The position numbers and the translations under genes are program-made. Below, piece by piece: positions 57,273-64,000 of a stretch of DNA of 64,000 nt. Location of the stretch: NCBI GenBank assembly GCA_027490925.1, contig JAIXXF010000034.1:1-64000 (forward strand), in the 5' to 3' direction. This stretch comes from Comamonadaceae bacterium. GTDB taxonomy: Bacteria > Pseudomonadota > Gammaproteobacteria > Burkholderiales > Burkholderiaceae_C. How positions within the stretch are numbered: position 1 is the stretch's first letter; each line of letters opens with the position of its first letter. The notes under the pieces are model-generated. The model ran no database searches, was not told the origin of the DNA, and saw only the letters and a program-made list of their open reading frames with translations.

Positions 57273-57611
57273 ATGCGGCAGCAGCGCGGTTTTTCGCTGA
57301 TCGGCTTTTTGTTTTTTGGTGGGCTTCTGGCCTGTCTGGGTGTGCTCGTGGCCCAGGCCATTCCCACCTTGCTGGAGTACCAAGCGGCGCTGAAGGCTGC
57401 AAACAAGGCATCTGCCGGATCGACCGTGCCCGAGGTGAGGCGCATCTTTGACAATGCCGCCGCCATTGACAACATCAGCAGCATCAGCGGGAAAGACCTG
57501 GCGGTGGAAAAGGAGGGCGACAAAGTGGTGGTGAGCTTCGCCTACAACCGCGAGATCCCGGTTGCCGGGCCGGTGTTCATCGTCATCAAGTACGCAGGGC
57601 GTTCCAGATAG
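57273..57611 (+). CDS. DUF4845 membrane protein
   Basis: A 112-residue protein with an N-terminal helix (about 7-29, pilin-like start [19 protein letters not shown]) and a small alpha/beta domain ([24 protein letters not shown]). DUF4845 proteins lie between lepB and rnc in many Beta/Gammaproteobacteria; function unknown. The Shine-Dalgarno is ggaggg. Confidence 0.9.
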   Translation: MRQQRGFSLIGFLFFGGLLACLGVLVAQAIPTLLEYQAALKAANKASAGSTVPEVRRIFDNAAAIDNISSISGKDLAVEKEGDKVVVSFAYNREIPVAGPVFIVIKYAGRSR

Positions 57612-57612
57612 C

Positions 57613-58308
57613 GTGAGCGACGTCCCGTCCCGCGATCTGCAGGCGCTGCAGGACCGCCTGCATCACCCTTTCCGGCAGTTGTCACTGCTGGAGCGCGCAC
57701 TCACCCACCGCAGTTTTTCAGCGGACCACAACGAACGGCTGGAGTTTCTGGGTGACTCGGTGCTCAACCTGGCGGTGGCCGACATGCTGTACCGCGCCTT
57801 GGGCGGCCTGTCTGAGGGGGAGCTGTCGCGCGTCAGGGCCAATCTGGTCAAGCAAGACACGCTGCACCAGCTCGCGGCCCGGATCGACCTGTCGTCGGTG
57901 CTGCGTTTGGGCGAGGGCGAGTCACGGTCGGGGGGGTACAAGCGACCTTCGATCTTGGCCGACGCGCTGGAAGCGGTGATCGGCGCTGTCTATCTCGACG
58001 CTGGTTTTGACGCCGCGCGCGCTCTGGTGGAGCGGTTGTTCAAGGACGTGGAAGTCTCGCCTGGCATGCAAGCGGCCAGCAAGGACGCTAAAACCGAACT
58101 GCAGGAGTGGCTGCAGGGCCGCAAGATGAAGTTGCCGATCTACCGGGTGGTTGCCACCTTGGGCGAGGCGCACCGGCAGACCTTCGACGTGGAATGTCTG
58201 GTGAGTGAGTTGCAGCAGACCGAGCGCGGCATTGGCGGATCGCGCCGGGCGGGCGAGCAGGCGGCAGCAGCGGCCATGCTTCAGACCCTCAAGGCCCGTG
58301 GCAAATGA
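57613..58308 (+). CDS. rnc: Ribonuclease III
   Basis: A 231-residue double-strand RNA endonuclease. The signature [13 protein letters not shown] (about 40-52) provides the metal ligands; a C-terminal dsRNA-binding domain (about 160-228) is present. GTG at 57613 starts one base after the DUF4845 stop. The stop overlaps the first era ATG (ATGA). The order lepB-rnc-era-recO-pdxJ-acpS is that of E. coli. Confidence 0.96.
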   Translation: MSDVPSRDLQALQDRLHHPFRQLSLLERALTHRSFSADHNERLEFLGDSVLNLAVADMLYRALGGLSEGELSRVRANLVKQDTLHQLAARIDLSSVLRLGEGESRSGGYKRPSILADALEAVIGAVYLDAGFDAARALVERLFKDVEVSPGMQAASKDAKTELQEWLQGRKMKLPIYRVVATLGEAHRQTFDVECLVSELQQTERGIGGSRRAGEQAAAAAMLQTLKARGK

Positions 58309-59330
58309 CAGACGCTCCTGTTTCGGTAGCGTTAAAACACCATTCGATGAGGGCCCAAGGCATGAACGACACAGACACTGGCGCCGCGACGCCGCCCCTG
58401 CCCGCTGCGGTGCCGCCGGGTGCGGCGGGCGCCCAGCGCTGCGGCTTGATCGCCATCGTCGGCAAGCCCAACGTTGGCAAGTCCACGCTGCTCAATGCCT
58501 TGGTGGGCCAGAAAATCAGCATCACCTCGCGCAAGGCACAAACCACCCGCCACCGCATCACAGGCATGCGCACACTGGGCACCACCCAGTTCGTGTTTGT
58601 GGACACGCCGGGTTTCCAGACCCGGCACAGCAACGCTCTGAACGCCTCGTTGAACAAGACCGTACTGGGCGCGCTGGGCGATGTGGACCTGGTGCTGTTC
58701 GTGGTGGAAGCGGGCATGTTCAACCAGGCCGACGGCAAGGTGCTGCAGCTGTTGCGCGAGGGCACGCCCTGTCTGCTGGTGGCCAACAAGCTCGACCAGG
58801 TGACGCGACGGTCGGACATCGCGCCTTGGCTGCAAGAGATGCAGCAACGCCACCCGTTCACCGAGTTCGTGCCCATGTCGGCCAAGAACGCCAAGGACAT
58901 CGAACGGCTGTTCGGCATTTGCGAGAAGTACCTGCCAGAGCAGTCCTGGTTCTACGAGGAAGACGAACTCACCGACCGCAGCGAGAAGTTCCTCGCCAGC
59001 GAGATGGTGCGGGAAAAGCTCTTTCGCCTCACCGGCGACGAGTTGCCCTACACCTCCACGGTGGTGATCGACACCTTTTCTGAAGAGCCCCCCGCCCGCA
59101 AAGGCCACAAGCGCCTGGTGAAAATCGCCGCCACCATCGTGGTCGAACGCGACGGCCACAAGGCCATGGTGATCGGTGACAAGGGCGAACGCATCAAACG
59201 CATCGGCACCGAGACACGGGTGGAGCTGGAAAAGCTCATGGACGCCAAGGTGTTCATCGAAATGTGGGTCAAGGTCCGTTCCGGTTGGGCCGATGACGAG
59301 GCACGCGTCCGTTCGTTCGGGTATGAGTGA
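58305..59330 (+). CDS. era: GTPase Era
   Basis: A 341-residue GTPase for 30S assembly. G1 is GKPNVGKS (53-60 with this start), DTPGFQTR is G3 and NKLDQV is G4; a C-terminal KH domain contains [21 protein letters not shown]. The first 45 residues are unusual and low-complexity. Three starts are possible: 58305 (overlapping rnc, ATGA), 58347 and 58362 (with AAGG five bases upstream). The first is given because of the overlap. Confidence 0.95.
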   Translation: MTDAPVSVALKHHSMRAQGMNDTDTGAATPPLPAAVPPGAAGAQRCGLIAIVGKPNVGKSTLLNALVGQKISITSRKAQTTRHRITGMRTLGTTQFVFVDTPGFQTRHSNALNASLNKTVLGALGDVDLVLFVVEAGMFNQADGKVLQLLREGTPCLLVANKLDQVTRRSDIAPWLQEMQQRHPFTEFVPMSAKNAKDIERLFGICEKYLPEQSWFYEEDELTDRSEKFLASEMVREKLFRLTGDELPYTSTVVIDTFSEEPPARKGHKRLVKIAATIVVERDGHKAMVIGDKGERIKRIGTETRVELEKLMDAKVFIEMWVKVRSGWADDEARVRSFGYE

Positions 59331-59440
59331 TGTGGCCCCCACGGTCGCCCACTGCGTGTGGCTTCCTGCCCCCAGAGGGGGCCGCATTTCGCCTTGGGGC
59401 GGCCTGGCGGCGAAAATGGCCCTTACGGGCGCTTGAGGCG
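59331..59440. repeat. GC-rich intergenic repeat-like sequence between era and recO
   Basis: A 110-nt stretch with hairpins (CCCC-cagA-GGGG; gccgc...gcggc around ttcgccttgg). I recall very similar text between genes of several Comamonadaceae, which would make it a dispersed family. This cannot be checked within the window, because no second copy occurs. Confidence 0.4.
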
Positions 59441-59448
59441 GCGCCTCC

Positions 59449-60255
59449 ATGCCTGCCCAGCGCATCCACCACGAACCCGCCTATGTGCTCCACCACCACG
59501 ACTGGAGCGAGTCCAGTCTGATCCTGGACGTCTTCACCCGCCACCACGGTCGCGTGGCCTTGGTCGCCAAAGGCGCCAAGAAGCCCAGCTCCAACTTCCG
59601 CCCGGTGCTGCTGCCGCTGCAGCCCTTGCAAATCGCCTACGGTGGCGACGCAGAAATCCGCACCCTCAAAGGGGCGGAATGGGTGGGTGGGCACACCATG
59701 CCTTCGGGCGAGGCGTTGATGTCGGGCTACTACCTGAACGAACTGCTGATCCGCCTGTTGGCGCGGGACGACCCTCACCCACAGTTGTTTGACACCTACG
59801 CCGCCACCGTGCAACTGCTGGCCACCGACTTCGCCCGCAGCACGGCTGAGGCCAACCAGGTCGCGGCTGCCGCCTCGCGCGAAGGCCTGCCCCTTGCGCT
59901 GCGCGCTTTTGAGCTGCTGCTGCTGCGCGAGATCGGCCTGCTGCCGCCGCTGGCGGTGGAGTCCGCCAGCCTGACGGCTGTGGCTGCGGGCTCTCCGTAT
60001 GTGCTGGTGCCTGAAGGTGGTCTGCGCACCGCCCATGCCGACGACCGCGCCACCCTGAAGGGCGCCGATTGGTTGGCATTGCAAGCCGCGTTGGACCACG
60101 ATGGCCCGCCCCACGCGGTGTTGCTGGGCGTGCTGCGCGCCTGCGCGCCGGTGTTGGCGCCGCTTCGCCGTCAGCTGCGAACCCTGCTGCACTACCATTG
60201 TGGCGTGCCGGTGCTGCGCACCCGCCAAATCATGCTGGAACTCCAAAATTTATGA
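59449..60255 (+). CDS. recO: DNA repair protein RecO
   Basis: A 268-residue protein with an N-terminal OB fold ([34 protein letters not shown]) and a helical C-terminal domain; no zinc cysteines. It loads RecA onto SSB-coated DNA with RecR. Its stop overlaps pdxJ (ATGA). Confidence 0.93.
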   Translation: MPAQRIHHEPAYVLHHHDWSESSLILDVFTRHHGRVALVAKGAKKPSSNFRPVLLPLQPLQIAYGGDAEIRTLKGAEWVGGHTMPSGEALMSGYYLNELLIRLLARDDPHPQLFDTYAATVQLLATDFARSTAEANQVAAAASREGLPLALRAFELLLLREIGLLPPLAVESASLTAVAAGSPYVLVPEGGLRTAHADDRATLKGADWLALQAALDHDGPPHAVLLGVLRACAPVLAPLRRQLRTLLHYHCGVPVLRTRQIMLELQNL

Positions 60256-60983
60256 CCGCGTTGTCCGTCAACCTCAACAAAGTGGCCTTGGTGCGCAACA
60301 CCCGCCACCTGGGCATCCCCTCGGTCACCCGCGCTGCCACGCTGTGCCTGCAAGCGGGCGCCCAAGGCATCACGGTGCACCCGCGGCCCGACGCGCGGCA
60401 CATCCGGGCAGACGACGTGGCCGAGCTGGCCGCCTTGCTGAAGGCCTGGCCCGACCGGGAGTTCAACATCGAGGGCAACCCGTTTCACAACCTCATGGAC
60501 TTCGTGCGCGCCCACCGCCCGCACCAGGCCACTTTCGTGCCAGACGGTGAGGGCCAATTCACCAGCGACCACGGCTGGAGCTTTCCCGCCGACGCCCAGC
60601 GCCTGCGGCCCCTGGTGGCCGAGTGCCGCGCACTGGGCGTGCGGGTGAGCCTGTTCATGGACCCGTTACCGGAAGCCATGGCCGCTGTGAAGGCAGTGGG
60701 CGCCGACCGGGTCGAGCTCTACACCGAGCCCTACGCCAAAGCCTGGGGTCAGCCCGACCAAGAGCACCAAATCGCCCGATACGCCGCCGCTGCTCAGGCG
60801 GCGCTGGACGTTGGGCTGGGCGTGAATGCGGGCCACGACCTCAACCGAGACAACCTCGCTGCCTTTGTGAAACAAGTGCCCGGCGTGTCAGAGGTGTCCA
60901 TCGGTCACGCGCTGATCGGCGATGCCCTGGAGCTGGGCTACACCGCCACCGTTCAAGCCTACCTGGCCTGCTTGCGGCCATGA
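60252..60983 (+). CDS. pdxJ: Pyridoxine 5'-phosphate synthase
   Basis: A 243-residue TIM barrel that condenses 1-deoxy-xylulose-5-phosphate with aminoacetone phosphate. It has [14 protein letters not shown] near the start, HPRPDARHI and the C-terminal [13 protein letters not shown]. Both ends overlap neighbours by four bases (recO and acpS), so translation is chained. Confidence 0.96.
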   Translation: MTALSVNLNKVALVRNTRHLGIPSVTRAATLCLQAGAQGITVHPRPDARHIRADDVAELAALLKAWPDREFNIEGNPFHNLMDFVRAHRPHQATFVPDGEGQFTSDHGWSFPADAQRLRPLVAECRALGVRVSLFMDPLPEAMAAVKAVGADRVELYTEPYAKAWGQPDQEHQIARYAAAAQAALDVGLGVNAGHDLNRDNLAAFVKQVPGVSEVSIGHALIGDALELGYTATVQAYLACLRP

Positions 60984-61387
60984 TCTACGGCATTGGCACC
61001 GACATCTGCGATGTGCGGCGCATCCGCGCGTCGCTCGACAAACACGGTGAGCGGTTTGCCCTCAAGATTTTGAGCGAGGGCGAGCTCGCCACCTGGCGCA
61101 TGCGCAGCCAACGCTGGCCCGAGCGCGGTGTGCGCTACCTCGCCACCCGTTTTTCCGCCAAAGAGGCCTTCAGCAAAGCCATTGGCCTGGGCATGCGCAT
61201 GCCCATGACCTGGAGGCTGTGCGAGATCGGCAAGCTCGCCAGTGGCAAGCCTGCCCTGGTCTTGCACGGTGGTTTGAAGGACTGGTTCGACGCGCAAGGC
61301 CTCACCGCCCACGTGACCGTGACCGACGAAACCGATTACGCGGCGAGCTTTGTCGTCGTGGAACAGAAAGAAAAAGACCGAACATGA
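60980..61387 (+). CDS. acpS: Holo-ACP synthase
   Basis: A 135-residue phosphopantetheinyl transferase that activates Acp[13 protein letters not shown] supplies the Asp ligand and [11 protein letters not shown] the Glu and Lys. It overlaps pdxJ and nagZ by ATGA. Confidence 0.95.
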   Translation: MIYGIGTDICDVRRIRASLDKHGERFALKILSEGELATWRMRSQRWPERGVRYLATRFSAKEAFSKAIGLGMRMPMTWRLCEIGKLASGKPALVLHGGLKDWFDAQGLTAHVTVTDETDYAASFVVVEQKEKDRT

Positions 61388-62442
61388 GCCCCCACAGCCC
61401 CATCGTCATCGACGTCCCTGGCCTGCGCCTGACCAAGATCGACCGCCAGCGCCTCAAACACCCGCTGGTGGGCGGCGTGATCCTGTTCGGCCGCAACTGG
61501 GAAGGCTGCGCCCAGTTGAGTGCCCTGTGCGCCGAGATCAAAAAAGTCCGGCGTGACCTGCTGATTTGCGTGGACCACGAAGGCGGGCGGGTGCAGCGTT
61601 TCCGTTCCGATGGCTTCACCCAGCTGCCGCCCATGCGCGCCCTGGGCGAGCTGTGGATGAAAGACGCGCTGACCGCGACCAATGCCGCCACCGCCTGCGG
61701 CTATGTGCTCGCCTCTGAATTGCGCGCCTGCGGCGTGGACTTCAGCTTCACCCCGGTGCTGGACCTGGACTTTGGCGAGAGTGGTGTCATCGGCGACCGC
61801 GCCTTCGCCCGCGACCCGCGTGTGGCGGCGCTGCTGGCCAAAAGCCTGATGCACGGTCTGCTGCAGGCGGGCATGGCGAACTGCGGCAAACACTTTCCCG
61901 GCCACGGCTTCGTCAAGGCCGATTCGCACACCGACATCCCGATCGACAGACGCAGCCTCAAGGCCATCCTGGCCGACGATGCCGCCCCTTACGACTGGCT
62001 CAACACCACGCTCACTGCGGTGATGCCTGCGCACGTGATCTACCCCAAGGTTGACTCCCGCCCAGCGGGTTTTTCCGACAAGTGGTTGAACCACATCTTG
62101 AGAGGCCAGCTGGGGTTCGGCGGCGCGGTGTTCAGCGACGACCTGAGCATGGCCGGTGCGCGCCTGATCGACGGCGTGGCGGTGAGCCACACCCAAGCAG
62201 CAGTGGCAGCGCTGAACGCCGGTTGCGACATGGTGCTGTTGTGCAACCAGAGCGTGGGCGAGGGCCTGGCGGTGGACGAACTGCTGGCAGGCCTCACCGA
62301 AGCTCAGCTCAAAGGCGAATGGGAGCTGCTGGAGTCGAGCGAGCAGCGTCGCCTGAACCTGCTGCCCCGCCAGCCCGCCCCCGACTGGGACACGCTGATG
62401 GTGGAGCCCGCCTACATGCATGCCATGGGCTTGTTGCCTTGA
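61384..62442 (+). CDS. nagZ: Beta-N-acetylhexosaminidase NagZ
   Basis: A 352-residue family 3 glycoside hydrolase for cell-wall recycling. It has [30 protein letters not shown] (catalytic His region) and the nucleophile Asp in FSDDLSMAG. The ATG overlaps the acpS stop. Confidence 0.95.
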   Translation: MSPHSPIVIDVPGLRLTKIDRQRLKHPLVGGVILFGRNWEGCAQLSALCAEIKKVRRDLLICVDHEGGRVQRFRSDGFTQLPPMRALGELWMKDALTATNAATACGYVLASELRACGVDFSFTPVLDLDFGESGVIGDRAFARDPRVAALLAKSLMHGLLQAGMANCGKHFPGHGFVKADSHTDIPIDRRSLKAILADDAAPYDWLNTTLTAVMPAHVIYPKVDSRPAGFSDKWLNHILRGQLGFGGAVFSDDLSMAGARLIDGVAVSHTQAAVAALNAGCDMVLLCNQSVGEGLAVDELLAGLTEAQLKGEWELLESSEQRRLNLLPRQPAPDWDTLMVEPAYMHAMGLLP

Positions 62443-62520
62443 GCCGGGCCGTGGCGTGAACGCAGCGCCGTCGAGCGTCGCCAGCCTTGAAAGCCTGGCA
62501 ATTGGACGCAACTGGCCGCC

Positions 62521-62901
62521 ATGTCTGTGATGTTTTCTGGGCCATTTAACCAGCCACCCCCTGTGTCTTGGACAGCCCGTGCCTCGTTGTGGCTGGTGCG
62601 CGCCGTCGTGTTCGCCTCGGCCCTCGTGGTTGCGCTGGCGCTGTTGTCGGCGGCCATGGTGTGGTTGGTGTGGGGGGTGCTGAAGGCGGTGGTCACGGGC
62701 CAGAAGCCTGCGCTTTGGACCGCGTTTGATCGATACCGCCAGTTCACGGCCCAAAGATTCACAACCCAGCGTACCCCGAGGCCCACGGGTGGGATGTCGC
62801 CGGGTCAGCGCGGCGGCGGCCGCCACCAGCCGAATGAGGTGGTGGACGTGACCGACGTCAAAGTGGTCCGCGACCAGCCGGGTGACGCGCAGCCCCGCTA
62901 G
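62521..62901 (+). CDS. Small membrane protein, unknown function
   Basis: A 126-residue frame with one strongly hydrophobic helix (about 28-58, VVFASALVVALALLSAAMVWLVWGVL) and a basic Gly/Gln/Thr-rich tail. It follows nagZ by 78 nt. No family is recognised, but the composition is protein-like. Confidence 0.6.
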   Translation: MSVMFSGPFNQPPPVSWTARASLWLVRAVVFASALVVALALLSAAMVWLVWGVLKAVVTGQKPALWTAFDRYRQFTAQRFTTQRTPRPTGGMSPGQRGGGRHQPNEVVDVTDVKVVRDQPGDAQPR

Positions 62902-62933
62902 GTGAGGCTCGGCAGGGCGGCCGCGGGGTGGTT

Positions 62934-63470
62934 TCAGCCCCCCTGTGGCGGCCAGATCAGGGGCCCTTCTAAATCGATGTGGGCCAGATACAGGCGCAGG
63001 TCGAACTCCAGTTGGTGGTAGTTGGGCTCCATGTGGGTGCACAGCTGGTAGAACGCCTTGTCGTGGGATTTTTCCTTCAGGTGCGCCAGTTCGTGCACCA
63101 CGATCATCCGCAAAAAGGCCTCCGGCACGTGTTTGAACAACGCCGCCACGCGGATCTCGCGCTTGGCTTTGAGCTTCTGGCCTTGCACCCGTGACACGGT
63201 GGTGTGGGTGCCCAGGGCGTGCGCCACCACCTGCAGCTTGTTGTCGAACATCACCTTGCTCAGCGGCTCCGCGCCGCGCAGGAACTGGTTTTTGAGGCCA
63301 GTGGTGTAGTCGTACAGTGCGCGGTCGGTTCGGATCTGGTGGGCAGTCGGGTGTTTGCGCAGCAGCAAGGCACCCAATCCTGGCCCCGCCACCAGCGCGC
63401 GCACTTGTGCCAGCACCGGTGCCGGGTAAGTGCCCTGGTAGCGCCACACCGGATCTGCTACGTTATTCAT
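62934..63470 (-). CDS. YgjP-like zinc metallopeptidase (M48/DUF45 type)
   Basis: A 178-residue protein with the zinc motif in VVHELAHLKEKSHDKAF: HELAH plus the downstream His and acidic residue, the DUF45/WLM (SprT-like) pattern. The start codon lies inside a 17-nt repeat, giving MNNVA as N-terminus. The in vivo substrate is unknown. Confidence 0.85.
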   Translation of the reverse strand: MNNVADPVWRYQGTYPAPVLAQVRALVAGPGLGALLLRKHPTAHQIRTDRALYDYTTGLKNQFLRGAEPLSKVMFDNKLQVVAHALGTHTTVSRVQGQKLKAKREIRVAALFKHVPEAFLRMIVVHELAHLKEKSHDKAFYQLCTHMEPNYHQLEFDLRLYLAHIDLEGPLIWPPQGG

Positions 63471-63473
63471 AGC
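63457..63473 (-). repeat. 17-nt repeat, copy 8, carrying the metallopeptidase start codon
   Basis: The minus strand reads gctatgaataacgtagc, identical to 21706-21722. Its ATG (63468-63470 complement) is the start of the metallopeptidase gene. Confidence 0.75.
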
Positions 63474-63688
63474 GCTTTAAGAAGGCTGGTCGGGGGCTAG
63501 CGGCCATTTAGACACCAAATTTATCCGCACAGGCCCGAAGAACCACATTTTGGGCATTTTTCAAGCTCTGGCCGGGTGGTCATGGCCTGCAGTCATGCCC
63601 TTTGGTTGTAGCTTGGGTTGTGGCCCGTGGCCGCCGCCCTGTCATCGGGACCGCGTGGCGGTCAGCCCGCCAGCTGGGCACGAGGCGC

Positions 63689-64000
<312 letters not shown>

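Noticed and set aside
61336-63447. 703-codon open frame opposite nagZ and neighbours
   Set aside because: Crosses several certain genes on the other strand; a shadow.

Overview
The window reads as one contiguous piece of a GC-rich betaproteobacterial chromosome, most probably order Burkholderiales, family Comamonadaceae. The evidence is the gene order (argH-algZ-algR-hemC-hemD-hemX-hemY; rpmF-plsX-fabHDG-acpP-fabF-rpoE-rseA-mucB-degP-lepA-lepB-rnc-era-recO-pdxJ-acpS-nagZ), a long TrpS with an internal insertion, and intergenic sequence of a kind I associate with that family. Genus cannot be fixed from the sequence alone. There is no rRNA, CRISPR array, prophage or complete mobile element. Almost every gene is a core housekeeping gene.

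Layout. 1-151: the end of what looks like an IS21-type insertion sequence that runs off the left edge. 251-7777: tRNA-Ser, an orphan LuxR-type response regulator, the run rnm-like/EamA/YciO/M50/trpS, a ferredoxin-type reductase and an epimerase-like protein. 7829-11025: tRNA-Leu, cysM, a NUDIX hydrolase, a TusA-like protein and galU. 11068-22335: valS, yaaA, a prolyl-hydroxylase-like dioxygenase, a hydrolase, queF, dinB, an LldD-type oxidase and a hemerythrin. 22522-25778: an exported DUF1800/DUF1501 pair. 25801-34332: argH divergent from the AlgZ/AlgR two-component system, then hemCD-hemX-hemY with a divergent Met/His-rich lipoprotein. 34745-42816: rne divergent from rluC, a HAD hydrolase, a Rieske protein and an S49 peptidase, then an RsmI-like methyltransferase and Maf. 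42842-62442: a very long same-strand block covering fatty-acid synthesis, sigma-E envelope stress, translation and RNA processing, and cofactor or cell-wall recycling. Most junctions in its last part are ATGA overlaps that imply translational coupling. 62521-64000: a small membrane protein, a YgjP-like metallopeptidase and the 3' end of lysS.

The unexpected structure lies in small repeats and leaders rather than in a new gene cluster. (i) A 78-bp palindrome-ended element is inserted in frame in valS and adds 26 codons to an essential tRNA synthetase. (ii) A dispersed, oriented 17-nt family (consensus near GCTAY, then A-rich, then AGC) sits on start codons, on a stop codon, in a signal peptide and in an interdomain linker; two copies 42 kb apart are identical. 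(iii) rpmF has a highly foldable leader and an intercistronic terminator before plsX. (iv) A compact two-hairpin transcript candidate with a strong terminator lies directly upstream of lepA.
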